Source of the DNA: Cesiribacter sp. SM1 | Lineage (GTDB): Bacteria; Bacteroidota; Bacteroidia; Cytophagales; Cyclobacteriaceae | DNA: 64,000 nucleotides | Assembly (NCBI RefSeq): GCF_020178975.1 | Contig: NZ_JAHXBU010000047.1 | Location: 124,001 to 188,000, forward strand | Reading direction: 5' to 3' | Shown: positions 8,168 to 16,956 of the stretch, piece by piece | Layout of the letters: each line of letters begins with the position of its first letter | Numbering within the stretch: the stretch's first letter is position 1 | Program-made: the position numbers and the translations under genes | Notes under the pieces: model-generated | Told to the model about the DNA's origin: nothing | Seen by the model: only the letters and a program-made list of their open reading frames with translations | Databases searched by the model: none

Positions 8168-9336
8168 GCAGGCGCAGAATACTAATACTGGCAGGGGTGG
8201 TGCTCCTGTTCGTAGTCATAGAAATGCTGATGCCCAGGCCACTGAACTGGAGCCCTACCTATTCACATCGCGATAAAAACCCTTATGGCGCTTATGTTCT
8301 GGCGCAGCTACTTCCGGGGCTGCTTGCCCCGGAAGAATTGCGCATTCAGTCGGTAACCCTCTACGAAACCGACTCTGTACAGGATAGGCTTAACCTGCTG
8401 GTGTTGTCAGAGGATTTTATGCCTGAAGAGGAAGACCTGGAAGTGCTCCTGCGCAGAGTAGCGAAAGGTGACCATGCTTTTATCTCAGCGCAGTTCTGGA
8501 GCGAGGAGTTTTCGGATACGCTTGGCTTTACCTATGTGTATAACTTTGAGTTGCCCGCAGAAGTAGGAGGCAGGGAGCGCGATAGCAGCAATGTACAATT
8601 TACCCAGGCAGGTTTGCCCCGGCAGCGTTTCCGTTTTGCCAACAGTGTGCTTGCCTCTACCTTCGATAGCCTGCCTCCAACAGCCACCGTACTGGCAAAG
8701 ACCGATGGAGGGGCGGCAATACTGGTTTCTGTACCCTGGGGGAGTGGCACTATGTTCCTCTCCAGCACCCCGCTACTGTTTACCAATTACTATCTGATGC
8801 AGGAGAGGAGCAGGCCCTTCAGCGAAGCTGCGCTGGCTTACCTGCCCGAACAAACCCTTTTTTGGACAGAGTACTATCACTTAGGACGCATGGAGGCAAA
8901 CACCCCCCTGCGCTTTATACTGCAGGAGCCGGCACTGCGCTGGAGCTATTACCTGGGCATGGGAATTTTGCTGGGCTTTGTGCTCTTTAGCTTAAAGCGC
9001 CGCCAGCGGCCAATTCCGGTAGTGGCACCACCTGCCAATACCAGCCTGCAGTTTGCAGAAACAGTGGCCCGCCTGTACTACAGCCAGGGCAACCACCTCG
9101 ATATTGCCCACAAAAAGATCAGCTACTTTAAGGAGTGGCTGCGGGAGCGCTACCAGATGCCTGCCGGCAGAGTTGATGAGGATTACCTGCAGCGGCTCGC
9201 CCGCAAAAGCGGAAAGCCCGAGGCGGAGGTGCGCAGCCTTTTTGCTTTTATTGAACGAATACAGCGGCAGGCATCCCTTTCGCCGGAAGACCTGCTTGCG
9301 CTGCAACATAAATTAGAATCTTTTACACGAAGCTAG
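8164..9336 (+). CDS. DUF4350 domain membrane protein
   Basis: A 390-residue protein with an N-terminal membrane helix (residues about 5-20) and a DUF4350 region of about 35-230. The DUF4350 region has the SHRDKNPYGAYVLAQLLPG opening and an extended beta/alpha core that resembles a GATase-like fold (ILVSVPWGSGTMFLSSTPLL). A second membrane helix lies near 262-280, followed by a cytoplasmic tail of about 110 residues rich in charged helices. Its start overlaps the DUF4129 gene (ATGA) and the MoxR gene follows with no gap. Function unknown; it is a fixed member of this MoxR operon type. Confidence 0.85.
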   Translation: MSRRRILILAGVVLLFVVIEMLMPRPLNWSPTYSHRDKNPYGAYVLAQLLPGLLAPEELRIQSVTLYETDSVQDRLNLLVLSEDFMPEEEDLEVLLRRVAKGDHAFISAQFWSEEFSDTLGFTYVYNFELPAEVGGRERDSSNVQFTQAGLPRQRFRFANSVLASTFDSLPPTATVLAKTDGGAAILVSVPWGSGTMFLSSTPLLFTNYYLMQERSRPFSEAALAYLPEQTLFWTEYYHLGRMEANTPLRFILQEPALRWSYYLGMGILLGFVLFSLKRRQRPIPVVAPPANTSLQFAETVARLYYSQGNHLDIAHKKISYFKEWLRERYQMPAGRVDEDYLQRLARKSGKPEAEVRSLFAFIERIQRQASLSPEDLLALQHKLESFTRS

Positions 9337-10320
9337 ATGGAAGATATTCAAACACCCTTTGCCAACCGCATTAACCTGGAAGAATTGCAGAGCAGTATGG
9401 CGCAGATCCGTGCGGCGGTGGGGTCTGTTATTGTAGGTCAGCAGGAAATGGTAGAGCTAATGCTGGTGGCCCTGCTTGCCGAAGGGCATGTGCTGCTGGA
9501 GGGGGTGCCCGGCGTGGCCAAAACTTTAACTGCAAAGCTGCTGGCGGCGGCCATTGATACTGGTTTTTCCCGCATTCAGTTTACCCCCGACCTGATGCCT
9601 TCCGATATCCTTGGCACTTCTGTTTTCAACGTAAAAACCTCCGATTTTGAATTCAGGAGCGGCCCCATCTTCAGCAACCTGGTGCTGATTGATGAAATTA
9701 ACCGTGCACCGGCCAAAACACAGGCAGCCCTCTTTGAAGTGATGGAAGAACGGCAGGTAACGCTGGATGGCAAGACCATGCGCATGGGCGAACCTTTTAT
9801 GGTGATGGCTACCCAAAACCCCATAGAGCAAGAGGGTACCTACCGCCTGCCGGAAGCCCAACTGGACCGCTTCCTGTTCCGCATTGATGTGCCTTACCCC
9901 AGCCTCGATGAAGAGGTGCTGATTCTGCAGGGGCATCATGAACGGGGCAAGGGCTTTTCGGCTGCGGCCATACAGCCAGTGCTGGGCCCCGAGCAGATTG
10001 CCCGTGCCCGTGCCTCTGCCCGGCAGGTGCATGTAAGCCAGGATCTGCTGCGCTACATAGCCCGCCTGGTAACCACCACCCGTGCATACCCCGATTTGTA
10101 CCTGGGTGCTTCGCCGCGGGCTTCGGTAGCCATTCTTAATGCGGCCAAGGCCTATGCCGCCCTGCAGGGCCGAGATTTTATAACGCCCGAAGATGTTAAG
10201 TGGCTGGCTATACCAGTACTGCAGCACCGGGTAACCCTAACACCCGAGCGTGAAATGGAAGGCCGCAGAGAGGCGGACATCCTCAGGGAAATGATAGAAA
10301 CCGTAGAAGTACCCCGCTAG
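9337..10320 (+). CDS. MoxR-family AAA+ ATPase
   Basis: A 327-residue AAA+ ATPase of the MoxR class. Walker A is EGVPGVAKTLTAK near residue 53-65, and Walker B is NLVLIDEINRAPAKTQAAL near 110. Sensor 1 is ATQNPIEQEGTY, and an arginine-finger region is RLPEAQLDRFLFR. The C-terminal lid domain (AAA_lid_2) holds the ASPRASVAILNAAKAYA motif. MoxR ATPases act as chaperone-like remodellers, usually with a vWA or DUF58 partner, here the next gene. The stop overlaps the GTG start of that gene (TAGTG). Expected to be cytoplasmic at the membrane face of this complex. Confidence 0.95.
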   Translation: MEDIQTPFANRINLEELQSSMAQIRAAVGSVIVGQQEMVELMLVALLAEGHVLLEGVPGVAKTLTAKLLAAAIDTGFSRIQFTPDLMPSDILGTSVFNVKTSDFEFRSGPIFSNLVLIDEINRAPAKTQAALFEVMEERQVTLDGKTMRMGEPFMVMATQNPIEQEGTYRLPEAQLDRFLFRIDVPYPSLDEEVLILQGHHERGKGFSAAAIQPVLGPEQIARARASARQVHVSQDLLRYIARLVTTTRAYPDLYLGASPRASVAILNAAKAYAALQGRDFITPEDVKWLAIPVLQHRVTLTPEREMEGRREADILREMIETVEVPR

Positions 10321-11648
10321 TGAATTTCATCCGGTCATTTTACCTGCAGCGGCGTTTCTGGATTGCCGCACTTGCCCTGGTAGCACTGGGGCTGGCTGGC
10401 TTTCCCCTGCCCACGCTGCTGTTCTGGTCAAAGATTGGCTTTGGCATGCTGCTGCTCCTGCTGGTGGCCGATGGTCTGTCACTCTACCGCCTGCGGCAGG
10501 GCATAGAAGGCACCCGTACCACTGCCGATCGTTTTTCTAACGGCGATGAAAATCCTGTGCAGCTGGATCTCAGCAACCGCTATCCTTTTGCTGTAAGACT
10601 TGAAATTATTGATGAAGTGCCCGAGCAGTTCCAGGCACGCGATCTGCAATTTGAGCTGTCGCTGACACCCGGCGAGCAAAAGCGCCACACCTATTTTCTG
10701 CGCCCAACCAGGCGGGGCACTTATGGCTTTGGTTTCCTGAATGTCTACGCCAGCTCGCCGCTTGGACTTGTTAGCCGGCGTTATAAGTTTCCGCTGCAGA
10801 AAGAGGTGCCGGTATATCCCAGCTACATCCAGATGCACAAATACGAGCTGCTGGCTTTCTCCAGCCTGCCGGAGCAGGGCATCAAGCGCTTTCGCCGCCT
10901 GGGAAACAACCAGGAGTTTGAGCAGATCCGCGAGTATGTGCAGGGCGACGACTATCGTACCCTTAACTGGAAAGCTACCGCCCGCAGCGGCCATATGATG
11001 GTGAATACCTACCAGGATGAGCGATCGCAGCAGGTAGTATCGCTGATCGATAAAGGCCGCCTGATGCACATGCCTTTCGAGGGACTCTCATTACTGGACT
11101 GGTCCATTAACGCCAGCCTGGCAATTTCTAACATTGCCATCAAAAAAGGCGATAAGGCAGGCTTGGTAAGCTTTCAGCACAAGGTAAGCCTGGTGCTGCC
11201 TCCGGGCCGGCAGGGCGCACAGATGAACACTATTATGGAAGCGCTCTACAACCAGAAGACTGCTTTCAAAGAGTCTGATTTCAGCCGCCTGTACGTAAGC
11301 TTGCGCAGGCAGCTGGCACAGCGCAGCCTGCTGCTGCTCTTTACCAATTTTGAATCTTTGCAGGGCATGCGCAGGCAGCTGCCTTATTTACGTCAAATGG
11401 CCCGTCAGCACCTGCTGGTGGTAATATTCTTCGAGAACACAGAGCTGACTCAGCTCCTGAATGCACCGGTAAAAGTGCTGGATGAGGTATACACCCAGAC
11501 CATTGCCGAAAAACTGGTGCATGAAAAAAAATTAATTGTACGGGAGCTTCAGCAGCATGGTATTCAGGCCCTTTTAACTCCGCCACAGGGCCTTACCATC
11601 AATGTAATTAATAAATACCTGGAGTTAAAATCGCGGGGTCTGCTCTGA
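10320..11648 (+). CDS. DUF58 domain protein (MoxR partner)
   Basis: A 442-residue protein starting with GTG. Two N-terminal membrane helices (about residues 12-30 and 35-50) precede a beta-rich region. The DUF58 signature then follows near residues 200-235: RRLGNNQEFEQIREYVQGDD, then YRTLNWKATARSG. The C-terminal part resembles a vWA fold (VVSLIDKGRLM...LLLLFTNFESL). The usual DxSxS metal motif is not intact (IDKGR), so a metal-ion site may be missing. Last gene of the operon, coupled to moxR by a one-base overlap. Confidence 0.93.
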   Translation: MNFIRSFYLQRRFWIAALALVALGLAGFPLPTLLFWSKIGFGMLLLLLVADGLSLYRLRQGIEGTRTTADRFSNGDENPVQLDLSNRYPFAVRLEIIDEVPEQFQARDLQFELSLTPGEQKRHTYFLRPTRRGTYGFGFLNVYASSPLGLVSRRYKFPLQKEVPVYPSYIQMHKYELLAFSSLPEQGIKRFRRLGNNQEFEQIREYVQGDDYRTLNWKATARSGHMMVNTYQDERSQQVVSLIDKGRLMHMPFEGLSLLDWSINASLAISNIAIKKGDKAGLVSFQHKVSLVLPPGRQGAQMNTIMEALYNQKTAFKESDFSRLYVSLRRQLAQRSLLLLFTNFESLQGMRRQLPYLRQMARQHLLVVIFFENTELTQLLNAPVKVLDEVYTQTIAEKLVHEKKLIVRELQQHGIQALLTPPQGLTINVINKYLELKSRGLL

Positions 11649-11666
11649 TTGCAGGTGTAAAAAGAA

Positions 11667-11674
11667 TATTTTTG
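11667..11674 (+). promoter_or_regulatory. -7 promoter box (TATTTTTG)
   Basis: Perfect match to TAnnTTTG, 18 bases after the DUF58 stop and 43 bases before the TTG start at 11717. It shows that the following gene has its own promoter and rules out translation from the TTG inside this box (11672). Confidence 0.5.
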
Positions 11675-11716
11675 CTCCAGATTGCGTTGTATCAACATTG
11701 CCAGGTCGTAATTAAC

Positions 11717-12496
11717 TTGAAGAAGCTTCTCCTATGTATGCTGGGCCTTTTGGGCCTGCTGGTAACAGCACACGGGCAAAACCAGCGCCAGATCAGAGGG
11801 CGGGTGGTGCTTGCCACTGATACGCTGCGCCCTCTGCCTTATGTACAGGTAATAAACCGGAGTAGTGGTAGCGGTACCGTAAGCGACCTGGATGGGTATT
11901 TTCGTCTCACTGTTTCCGACAACGACAAGATCGGATTCAGGATGATAGGCTACCATGATACCCTGCTGACGGTAAGCCAGCTGCGACAGCTAAATAACGT
12001 TTTTGCTATGAAGGAAAGGGTTGTAACCCTTAAGCCGGTTACCATACGTGGCCAGAAGCAGGTTTATAAACCTTTTGCCCCGCCAGAAGCCAAAAGCGAT
12101 GATCCTTATGTAGGCTACCGCAGTGTAAAACCCAGCGGGCTTGATCCGGTAGACCAGAAGATTGGCCTTGCCACCACCGGCAGTGGTGCTGCCCTTGAGG
12201 GGGCCATTACTGAATTTGCCAACCTCTTCAGCAAAAAAGCAAAACAGCGCAAGAAGATCAGCGCCCTGAAAGAAAGAGCCAGGGAGGAGGAGTACTACAA
12301 AGCCCTGCACGATTACTGGTTCGACGAGGAAATAGTAGCCGAGCTCACCGGTTACAAGGGAAAAGATTTGCAGGAGTTTATTGCTTTCTGTAATCCTTCT
12401 CTAAAATTTATGGAAGAAGCCACTGAATACCAGGTGATTCTCCAGATCTGGCACTACCAGAAGCAATACGAAAAGATGTACTACCGGGATATGTAG
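11717..12496 (+). CDS. Secreted protein with CarboxypepD_reg-like domain
   Basis: Taken from TTG 11717, which gives a textbook signal peptide (MKKLLLCMLGLLGLLVTAHG) and a 259-residue product. The mature protein opens with a carboxypeptidase-regulatory-like beta sandwich (about residues 24-105), with RGRVVLATDTLRPLPYVQV, SDLDGYFRLTVSDNDKIGF and RMIGYHD. This is the same domain that begins many TonB receptors. The remainder is charged and unrecognised, with a lysine-rich stretch near 170 and a helical YKALHDYWFDEEIVAELTGY segment. No receptor plug or barrel follows, so it is a stand-alone envelope protein. Function unknown. Confidence 0.82.
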   Translation: MKKLLLCMLGLLGLLVTAHGQNQRQIRGRVVLATDTLRPLPYVQVINRSSGSGTVSDLDGYFRLTVSDNDKIGFRMIGYHDTLLTVSQLRQLNNVFAMKERVVTLKPVTIRGQKQVYKPFAPPEAKSDDPYVGYRSVKPSGLDPVDQKIGLATTGSGAALEGAITEFANLFSKKAKQRKKISALKERAREEEYYKALHDYWFDEEIVAELTGYKGKDLQEFIAFCNPSLKFMEEATEYQVILQIWHYQKQYEKMYYRDM

Positions 12497-12527
12497 GTAG
12501 TAGTTGTGAGGGCGTGATTTGGTGATA

Positions 12528-13703
12528 TCATACCAGCTTATTATACGTATTGATCCAGCGTTCGGGCACTTCGCCCTGTACGGCCATCAGGTAGTCGTTG
12601 TAGCTGCAGGGTACCATAAAATTGCGGCCGTAGCGGCTTAGGTCATCATTGGGGTGGGGAACCTCCATCCACCATTTTTCGCTGCGGCGGCTTTTGTAAA
12701 AGGTTAAAGTAGAGGGCTCTGCGGGCATGGTCACGATAAAGCGCTGATAATCGTTGCTGGCAAAGCTTTTCTCCTGCTTGCGGTTGTAGTACCCTTCAAT
12801 AAAATACCAGACCATTGTAGCCACTACTGATGCAGTTGTTTTACGGGCATCGTCCAGGGCAGGGTTGTATTCAAAAAAGCCAATAGAGCTTAATTTTTCG
12901 TTAAGGCCGGCATACCAGCAAAGCTGGCAGGCTTCTTCGCCGCTAAGGCCAAAAGGCTGTGCCTGGGCATTGCCCGGGGCATCGGTAGCTTTAATGGCGG
13001 TAATATCGAAACTTAGCAGGTCTGCCTCGCGCACCAGGGGCTCGGCTTCGCGTATGTCGCGCCTAAGGGCACCCAGGCGGTGGGCCTCAAAATACAGGCG
13101 CTCCAGCATGGCCATGGCAGCAGGATCTACCAGGTAGCTCTGGTAGCCCAGCAGTGAGTAATTGAAAAGGAAGTTTGGCTCGTGTACCAGCAGGCTGTGT
13201 ACGTGCCGGCTGTTGGCGGGCATATCGGCGGCGTCTTCCAGGTCTAGCTTTGCATCCACATGCACTACCGATACCAGCTTCTCAAGGTCTTCGTAAGCCT
13301 GGTATTGGCCAAAGGAAAGGTCGTGCGAGCCGCCCAGGAGTATGGGCAGCACATTGTTGCCAATGAGCATGCTGCATACTTCGCGAATGCGCAGATAGGT
13401 TTCTTCCAGGTCGTGCCCATTAATAAGATTGCCCAGGTCTATGATGCGCAGGGTGCCGGTAGGGCATCTTTTTAAACGGTAAAGCTTTTCCCTGATGGCA
13501 TCGGCGGCAGCCCCAACACCTCCGTTATCGCCGCTGCCGCGGTTTTCGGTAAGGCCAATCAGGGCCAGATCGGCCTGTTCAAGGTCGGGAAAGCTCTCTG
13601 CATGCAGCCTGATGCTCTTTACCAGGGCGTCTGGTGCAGTAATGCCGGCATATGCCGATTCGGGCAGGGGAGAGAAAAATATCTTCAGGTCGGGCTGTTC
13701 CAT
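12528..13703 (-). CDS. Arginase-fold protein with incomplete metal site
   Basis: A 391-residue member of the ureohydrolase (arginase/formiminoglutamase) family. The motif order is right: LLGGSHDLSFGQY near residue 123, VVHVDAKLDLED near 145, and LLSFDITAIKATDAPG near 230. The canonical six ligands are GG-x-H-D, D-A-H-x-D and S-x-D-x-D. The middle His is Lys here, and the second Asp of the third motif is Thr, so two ligands are lost. The C-terminal extension (about 90 residues) is longer than in classical arginase. Relatives in Bacteroidota are usually labelled formimidoylglutamase; catalysis is doubtful for this protein. No hut genes are adjacent. Confidence 0.8.
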   Translation of the reverse strand: MEQPDLKIFFSPLPESAYAGITAPDALVKSIRLHAESFPDLEQADLALIGLTENRGSGDNGGVGAAADAIREKLYRLKRCPTGTLRIIDLGNLINGHDLEETYLRIREVCSMLIGNNVLPILLGGSHDLSFGQYQAYEDLEKLVSVVHVDAKLDLEDAADMPANSRHVHSLLVHEPNFLFNYSLLGYQSYLVDPAAMAMLERLYFEAHRLGALRRDIREAEPLVREADLLSFDITAIKATDAPGNAQAQPFGLSGEEACQLCWYAGLNEKLSSIGFFEYNPALDDARKTTASVVATMVWYFIEGYYNRKQEKSFASNDYQRFIVTMPAEPSTLTFYKSRRSEKWWMEVPHPNDDLSRYGRNFMVPCSYNDYLMAVQGEVPERWINTYNKLV

Positions 13704-13762
13704 ACGGGCGAAGATACGGCGATTTCCGGAAAGAACCAGTCAGCAGGGGTGCCCTAAAAACG

Positions 13763-13791
13763 AAAAGGCTGCCTTCACTTAGCAGCCTTTT
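13763..13791 (-). terminator. Terminator after the small lipoprotein-like gene
   Basis: Ten-base perfect stem AAAAGGCTGC / GCAGCCTTTT with a 9-base loop. On the minus strand it is followed by TTTTCGTTTTT, so it ends the 13823-14014 transcript before the arginase-like gene. Confidence 0.75.
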
Positions 13792-13822
13792 CAACAGATC
13801 AGAAGAGTAGTAAAACAAAACT

Positions 13823-14014
13823 TTATTGCCGTGTGCGCACTTTAGGTCTTTTGGTTTTATTCACAACCTTATCGTGCTTCATTGCTTTATAATCGTTAAA
13901 GGTTTGGCGTTGCTGTGTTACATAAACTGTTTCACTACAGCTGGTACCAGCCAAAACTGTGCCAGCCAATCCTAAAACCAGTATCAGGCGTCTGTACAAT
14001 TTGTTCATCTGCAT
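13823..14014 (-). CDS. Small secreted or lipoprotein-like protein
   Basis: A 63-residue protein with an N-terminal hydrophobic segment (residues 9-25, LILVLGLAGTVLAG) followed by TSCSETVYV. The cysteine in AGTSC could be a weak lipobox. The mature part is about 38 residues, very basic, ending KVVNKTKRPKVRTRQ. A terminator lies downstream. I do not recognise the family. The start could be the first ATG (14014) or the third codon (MNKLYRR). Confidence 0.6.
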   Translation of the reverse strand: MQMNKLYRRLILVLGLAGTVLAGTSCSETVYVTQQRQTFNDYKAMKHDKVVNKTKRPKVRTRQ

Positions 14015-14131
14015 AAAACTTGTTAAAATTGACTTAACACTCTAAAGGTAAGGTGTTGCAGAAGGGCATACCAGCGCAGATTGCACCGAACCGTACCTGT
14101 GTAATATTTTTTTGCCAAAACTTAAATTTTT

Positions 14132-15187
14132 ATGGCAGTAAACATCGAACAATTACTGGGGCAGGAGGCAGAGGCTCTTTTGCACCACCGTAGCCAGACT
14201 ATTCTTAAAGAAAGGCTCCATTTGCCGGGCCCCGATTTTATTGACCGGACCTTTGGTCAATCAAACCGCTCACCACAGGTACTGCGCAGCCTGGCGGCAC
14301 TCTACAACGGTGGCAGGCTGGCGGGCACGGGCTATCTCTCTATTTTGCCGGTAGACCAGGGTATTGAACACACAGCCGGTGCTTCTTTTGCCCCTAATCC
14401 GGATTATTTTGATCCTGAAAACATCATAAGGCTGGCTGTGGAGGGCGGCTGTAATGCCGTTGCCACTACCTTTGGCAACCTGGCGCTGATGTCCAGAAAA
14501 TGGGCACATAAAATCCCTTTTGTGGTTAAGATTAACCACAACGAGCTGATGACCTATCCCAACAAGTGGGACCAGATCATGTTTGGTTCTGTGGAAGAGG
14601 CCTGGAACCTGGGTGCTACGGCCATTGGCGCAACCGTATATTTTGGTGCCGAAGAGAGTAATCGCCAGATAGTGGAGGTAGCCGCAGCCTTTGAGCGTGC
14701 CCACGAGCTTGGCATGGCAACTATTCTCTGGTGCTACACCCGCAATTCAGATTTTAAGAAAGATGGTACCGATTACCATGTGGCAGCAGACTTAACCGGG
14801 CAGGCCAACCATCTGGGGGTAACCATGCAGGCCGATATCATCAAGCAAAAGCTCCCGGAAAACAATGGTGGCTTTAAGGCTATAGGCTTTGGCAAAACCC
14901 ATCCGGAGATGTACAGCAAGCACTCTTCCGATAACCCCATAGATCTGTGCCGCTACCAGGTGGCCAACTGTTATATGGGCCGCATAGGTTTGATCAATTC
15001 GGGAGGTGCTTCTGGCGGTAACAGCGACCTTGCCGAGGCAGTTCGTACGGCCGTTATTAATAAAAGGGCCGGCGGACAGGGATTAATCAGCGGAAGAAAG
15101 GCTTTTCAGCGGCCAATGAACGAAGGAATTGAAATTTTGAACGCTATTCAGGAAGTTTACCTTTCTGAAGACGTAACGATTGCATAA
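14132..15187 (+). CDS. fbaB: Fructose-bisphosphate aldolase class I (FbaB/DhnA type)
   Basis: A 351-residue class I aldolase that interconverts fructose 1,6-bisphosphate with glyceraldehyde 3-phosphate and dihydroxyacetone phosphate through a Schiff base. Family features are the [14 protein letters not shown] segment near residue 66, [14 protein letters not shown] with a candidate active lysine near residue 132, the [11 protein letters not shown] phosphate-binding loop near 290, and [15 protein letters not shown] near 313. Cytoplasmic, glycolysis and gluconeogenesis. The accD gene follows 29 bases later; a TAATTTTA box at the junction may give it an extra promoter. Confident. Confidence 0.93.
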   Translation: MAVNIEQLLGQEAEALLHHRSQTILKERLHLPGPDFIDRTFGQSNRSPQVLRSLAALYNGGRLAGTGYLSILPVDQGIEHTAGASFAPNPDYFDPENIIRLAVEGGCNAVATTFGNLALMSRKWAHKIPFVVKINHNELMTYPNKWDQIMFGSVEEAWNLGATAIGATVYFGAEESNRQIVEVAAAFERAHELGMATILWCYTRNSDFKKDGTDYHVAADLTGQANHLGVTMQADIIKQKLPENNGGFKAIGFGKTHPEMYSKHSSDNPIDLCRYQVANCYMGRIGLINSGGASGGNSDLAEAVRTAVINKRAGGQGLISGRKAFQRPMNEGIEILNAIQEVYLSEDVTIA

Positions 15188-15216
15188 TTTTACGCGAAAC
15201 TCATTGAGCACCTTAT

Positions 15217-16056
15217 ATGACGTGGTTTAAGAGAAAGGATAAAGGTATACTAACGCCCACTGAGGCAAAAAAAGAAGTACCCGACGGACTATGGTTTAAA
15301 TCGCCAGGCGGCAAAATTGTTCATACGCGCGAGCTGAAAGACAATTGCTATGTTGTGCCTGACGAAAACTACCACGTACGGATAGGTTCTAAAGAGTACT
15401 TTGAGATCCTTTTTGATGATAATAAGTTTACCGAACTGGATGCAGACTTAACCTCTGCAGACCCTCTGCACTTTGTAGACAGCAAGCCTTATCCGCAGCG
15501 GATCGTGGCTTCGCAGAAAAAAACAGGCCTTAAAGATGCCGTACGTTCTGCAGTGGGCAAATCTAACGGACGGGACCTGGTGGTGTCGTGCATGGACTTT
15601 AGCTACATTGGCGGTTCTATGGGATCGGTGGTAGGTGAAAAGATTGCCCGCGCCATTGATTACTCCCTCAAGCATAAAATCCCATTCCTGATGATCTCCC
15701 GCTCCGGTGGTGCGCGCATGATGGAAGCGGGCTTTTCGCTGATGCAGATGGCCAAAACCTCTGCCAAGCTGGCGCTGCTTAATGAGGCTGGAATTCCTTA
15801 TATCTCCCTGCTTACTGACCCTACCACTGGTGGTGTTACGGCTTCTTTTGCCATGCTGGGCGATTTTAATATTGCCGAACCCGGTGCACTGATCGGTTTT
15901 GCCGGGCCAAGGGTTATCCGCGAAACTATAGGCAAGGATCTGCCTAAGGGGTTCCAGAGTGCAGAGTTTGTGCTGGAGCACGGTTTTCTTGATTTTATTG
16001 TAGACCGCCGCAATCTCAAGAGCAAAATTACTTTGTTGCTGGGCATGCTTTCCTAA
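15217..16056 (+). CDS. accD: Acetyl-CoA carboxylase carboxyltransferase beta subunit, zinc ribbon lost
   Basis: A 279-residue AccD, the subunit that with AccA transfers carboxyl from carboxybiotin to acetyl-CoA. The carboxyltransferase core is intact: [56 protein letters not shown] and [18 protein letters not shown]. Typical bacterial AccD has four zinc-ribbon cysteines as CPKC...CPxC near residues 28-50. Here these positions read [11 protein letters not shown] and [12 protein letters not shown], with one unrelated Cys, so no zinc site remains. The flanking frame and the rest of the N terminus ([20 protein letters not shown]) are conserved, so this is not a frameshift. Followed by a strong terminator. 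Confidence 0.95.
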   Translation: MTWFKRKDKGILTPTEAKKEVPDGLWFKSPGGKIVHTRELKDNCYVVPDENYHVRIGSKEYFEILFDDNKFTELDADLTSADPLHFVDSKPYPQRIVASQKKTGLKDAVRSAVGKSNGRDLVVSCMDFSYIGGSMGSVVGEKIARAIDYSLKHKIPFLMISRSGGARMMEAGFSLMQMAKTSAKLALLNEAGIPYISLLTDPTTGGVTASFAMLGDFNIAEPGALIGFAGPRVIRETIGKDLPKGFQSAEFVLEHGFLDFIVDRRNLKSKITLLLGMLS

Positions 16057-16081
16057 GCAGTGCAGCCAACATACAGTTATG

Positions 16082-16107
16082 AAAGCCGGTATAATGCCGG
16101 CTTTTTT
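16082..16107 (+). terminator. Rho-independent terminator after accD
   Basis: Stem AAAGCCGG / CCGGCTTT with a 7-base loop and a T run, 26 bases after the accD stop. Confidence 0.85.
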
Positions 16108-16291
16108 AGTTTATACCAGCTACAATCATCATTTTCCCGTTATTTGACAAACCATGCCAAACCTAAATTAGTATTTATGTACATAGGACGTTGATAGCTG
16201 TAGCATTCAGCCGAAGTTACAGCCCTCGGCGAAATGGCGCAGCCATACGTATAAGTAAAAGACCAAAACATTATTTTTTAACTGACAGAAT

Positions 16292-16774
16292 ATGGATACT
16301 ACATTATCAGACAGACGAATAACCTGGCCAATCATTATCCTTTACGGCATAATTGCCGCGCTCCCGGGTATTCTTGGCAACCTAATATATATATACCTCA
16401 TTGGTGAGCCTATGAGCGATACCTATGAGCTTGGCTTTAACCAGGAATATATGACCCGCATCGGGATCTTTATATTTATGACGCTGGGCTTTCTTTCCTA
16501 TTCAGGTATTATTTTCTGGATTACCAAACCAGACAGGTCAAGAAGCCTCTATAACGGTTTCAGGCTGGTGCTGGTAGGATACCTGGTAGAGGTGATCTTT
16601 TTATGGATTGTAGGTATTGAGTACAGAATGGCATATGCCTTTACACTGGCGGTATATTTTGTAGCAATTTTAATTGCCACCTTTACCCCTCTGATGCTTA
16701 AAGGCAGAAAAAAACACCTGAAAGACTGGGATGCTAGAAAAGGACCAGACTACGATAAGAAAACACGAAAATAA
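16292..16774 (+). CDS. Four-helix membrane protein, unrecognised
   Basis: A 160-residue protein with four hydrophobic segments (about residues 11-36, 52-76, 89-108 and 112-135) and a basic C-terminal tail (KGRKKHLKDWDARKGPDYDKKTRK). No signal peptide cleavage site. I do not recognise the family. It is monocistronic, with its own leader of about 180 bases after the accD terminator and a strong terminator behind. Confidence 0.75.
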   Translation: MDTTLSDRRITWPIIILYGIIAALPGILGNLIYIYLIGEPMSDTYELGFNQEYMTRIGIFIFMTLGFLSYSGIIFWITKPDRSRSLYNGFRLVLVGYLVEVIFLWIVGIEYRMAYAFTLAVYFVAILIATFTPLMLKGRKKHLKDWDARKGPDYDKKTRK

Positions 16775-16789
16775 CAGCATGTTAATCGC

Positions 16790-16832
16790 AAAAAATGCCT
16801 GATGCAGATACACAGCATCAGGCATTTTTTTT
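16790..16832 (+). terminator. Strong terminator after the membrane protein gene
   Basis: Ten-base stem TGCCTGATGC / GCATCAGGCA extended by A and T runs (AAAAAA before, TTTTTTTT after). Confidence 0.9.
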
Positions 16833-16956
16833 CTGATTCTGTAACATTCAACCTGAGAGTGTTAGATTATCTATGGAATTTATTATTATTATATTGGGAA
16901 TAGCAGAAGGGCATTAAGATTATATCTAAGCTTGTATTTAATGTTAAATCACCAGT

